From NCBI RefSeq assembly GCF_000972785.3, contig NZ_CP011253.3, positions 4,154,001-4,218,000 on the forward strand: 64,000 nt of DNA. Reading direction: 5' to 3'. The notes under the pieces were generated by a model. It searched no databases and was not told the origin of the DNA. It saw only the letters and a program-made list of their open reading frames with translations. Origin of the DNA: Pandoraea oxalativorans (GTDB taxonomy: Bacteria > Pseudomonadota > Gammaproteobacteria > Burkholderiales > Burkholderiaceae). Both the position numbers and the translations under genes were made by a program. Of the stretch, positions 62,987-64,000 are shown in pieces (positions within the stretch are counted from its first letter, which is position 1; each line of letters starts with the position of its first letter).

Positions 62987-63967
62987 TCATCCCTTGCGAC
63001 GGTTAAACCGCTGCTCGACGACGCGGCTTCCCCATTGCTCGCCCTCCGCTTCCTCGGCGAGACGAAAACCGAACGATTCATAAAGATGGCGCGCGGCGTC
63101 GAGCCCTTTGAAGGTCCACAGGTAGGTCTCGTTGAAACGCGAGTCGACATACGCCATGGCGGCCGACATGAGACGCCGTCCAACGCCAGAGCCACGCAGC
63201 GCGTCGTCCACGATGAACCAACGCAAGTGGGCGACACCCGTCTCCAGATTCCCATCGATGGCGAGCGAGGCCAGCGTGCGCCCGTTTTCGACGTACAACC
63301 ATAGCGCCTTGCCCTCCGCTGGCAACGCCCCGGCAAACTCCGCCAGCCCGGTCGCCACCTTCTTCTCGAAGTAAGCGCCGAAGCCCCAGTGCTCCGCGTA
63401 GTAGCGTGCATGCAGGCTGGCGATATCGCCGATGCATCCGGGCTGATAACCCTCCGCAATCTGCGCATCGATCCCGGCCTCATCCCCCCGCTTTGCCGAA
63501 TTGTCCTGGGCGAGCGCATCGGCATATAACCCGAGCGAGCGGACCAGCGCTTCCTGATCTGCGGGCACGATACGTCGTAATGCACTCGACACCTGATCGG
63601 TTGCGAAACGGTCGATCTTGCGCCGCAGCTTCTGCCCGGCCTCGGTCAGCGAGAGTTCGGAGGTTCGCGCGTCGTCGTTGGCGGTCGTGCGCCGCACGAG
63701 GCCACTGGCCTCTAGCTTCGCCACTTGTCGGCTGGTGTTCGATTTGTCGAGACGCAGAATATTGCCGAGGTCCTTGGCGCTGATGCCGGGCGTCGCGCCG
63801 ATTTCGATGATGGCGTGGACGGCCGATGGCGCGAGATCGCTATCGGCGAGCGTGGTACGCATGAACCCCAGCTCCCGCACCAGTTTTCTGGAGAAATCGC
63901 GGAGTTCGAGAATCTCCGCTTCGCGCGGCTTACCGGGCAGATCGACGAGGTCCATAGGGCATCTCAC
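62987..63967 (-). CDS. MarR-GNAT fusion protein
   Basis: A 326-residue bifunctional protein. Residues 1-145 form a MarR winged helix ('AKDLGNILRLDKSNTSRQVA', 'KLEASGLVRRTTANDDARTS'); residues 170-320 form a GNAT acetyltransferase ('WFIVDDALRGSGVGRRLMSA' acetyl-CoA loop, 'HLYESFGFRLAEEAEGEQWG'). Such fusions suggest a regulator that modifies its own ligand. ATG at 63967 (or 63955). It converges on the isochorismatase-fold gene, 11 bases apart. No target gene is visible before the window edge. Confidence 0.9.
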   Translation of the reverse strand: MRCPMDLVDLPGKPREAEILELRDFSRKLVRELGFMRTTLADSDLAPSAVHAIIEIGATPGISAKDLGNILRLDKSNTSRQVAKLEASGLVRRTTANDDARTSELSLTEAGQKLRRKIDRFATDQVSSALRRIVPADQEALVRSLGLYADALAQDNSAKRGDEAGIDAQIAEGYQPGCIGDIASLHARYYAEHWGFGAYFEKKVATGLAEFAGALPAEGKALWLYVENGRTLASLAIDGNLETGVAHLRWFIVDDALRGSGVGRRLMSAAMAYVDSRFNETYLWTFKGLDAARHLYESFGFRLAEEAEGEQWGSRVVEQRFNRRKG

Positions 63968-64000
63968 ATAGGTCGCGAATGACGTCAGTCATGACGGTGA

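Overview
The window is high-GC DNA (most genes sampled are about 65-70% G+C) from a betaproteobacterium of the order Burkholderiales. A Pandoraea/Burkholderia-type genome fits best, judging by the rRNA operon architecture (16S - tRNA-Ile(GAT) - tRNA-Ala(TGC) - 23S - 5S), a CIRCE-controlled groESL operon, and the density of LysR, GNAT and MFS genes. The genus is an inference; I could not run a 16S search. The window looks chromosomal. I see no phage, no complete insertion sequence, no CRISPR array and no plasmid functions.

Layout. 1-5.9 kb: 3' end of a heptosyltransferase gene, an NTF2-like protein, a YheT-type hydrolase, a conserved hypothetical, a 5'-truncated low-GC MFS remnant, a BepA-like periplasmic M48 protease and moaC. 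6-9.9 kb: a DMT exporter divergent from a MarR regulator with palindromic operators between them, an MFS transporter, and a LysR gene broken by an 11-bp tandem duplication. 9.9-12.2 kb: groEL and groES with terminator, CIRCE and promoter. 12.4-15.5 kb: a tightly coupled four-gene operon (acyl-CoA dehydrogenase-like, PIG-L deacetylase, NodS-like methyltransferase, GT2 glycosyltransferase) of unassigned function. 15.8-20.7 kb: a DASS anion symporter, a lipoprotein, and a two-component system. 20.9-24.4 kb: an exported methionine sulfoxide repair module (msrB - dipZ - msrA) divergent from that two-component system. 24.5-31.1 kb: a VOC protein, a WYL regulator, and a three-subunit periplasmic molybdenum hydroxylase (triheme cytochrome c, 2Fe-2S subunit, Tat-exported Mo subunit). 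31.6-41.4 kb: GNAT, XRE-cupin, hydrolase, GntR, DUF4019, diguanylate cyclase and GST-like genes, then an SOS-box-preceded pair encoding a small protein and an exonuclease/GIY-YIG nuclease.

41.7-52.5 kb: a ten-gene co-directional cluster with mostly 1-4 base stop/start overlaps: LysR regulator, flavin monooxygenase-like protein, complete oligopeptide-type ABC importer, BAAT-type acyl hydrolase and two AhpD/CMD proteins. It looks like a dedicated import-and-catabolism pathway for an unknown substrate, and is the strongest candidate for an undescribed system. 52.7 kb: an AAC(6')-I-type aminoglycoside acetyltransferase. 53.5-59.2 kb: the complete rRNA operon on the minus strand, with a terminator and two candidate tandem promoters. 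59.3-64 kb: srkA kinase, a YdjM-type membrane protein, an outer-membrane protein, initiator tRNA-Met with promoter and terminator, an isochorismatase-fold protein lacking its expected catalytic residues, and a MarR-GNAT fusion.

Regulatory signals read directly from the sequence include a perfect CIRCE, a LexA-type SOS box, MarR-type palindromes, an operator-like dyad at the XRE gene, sigma70-like promoters and several intrinsic terminators.
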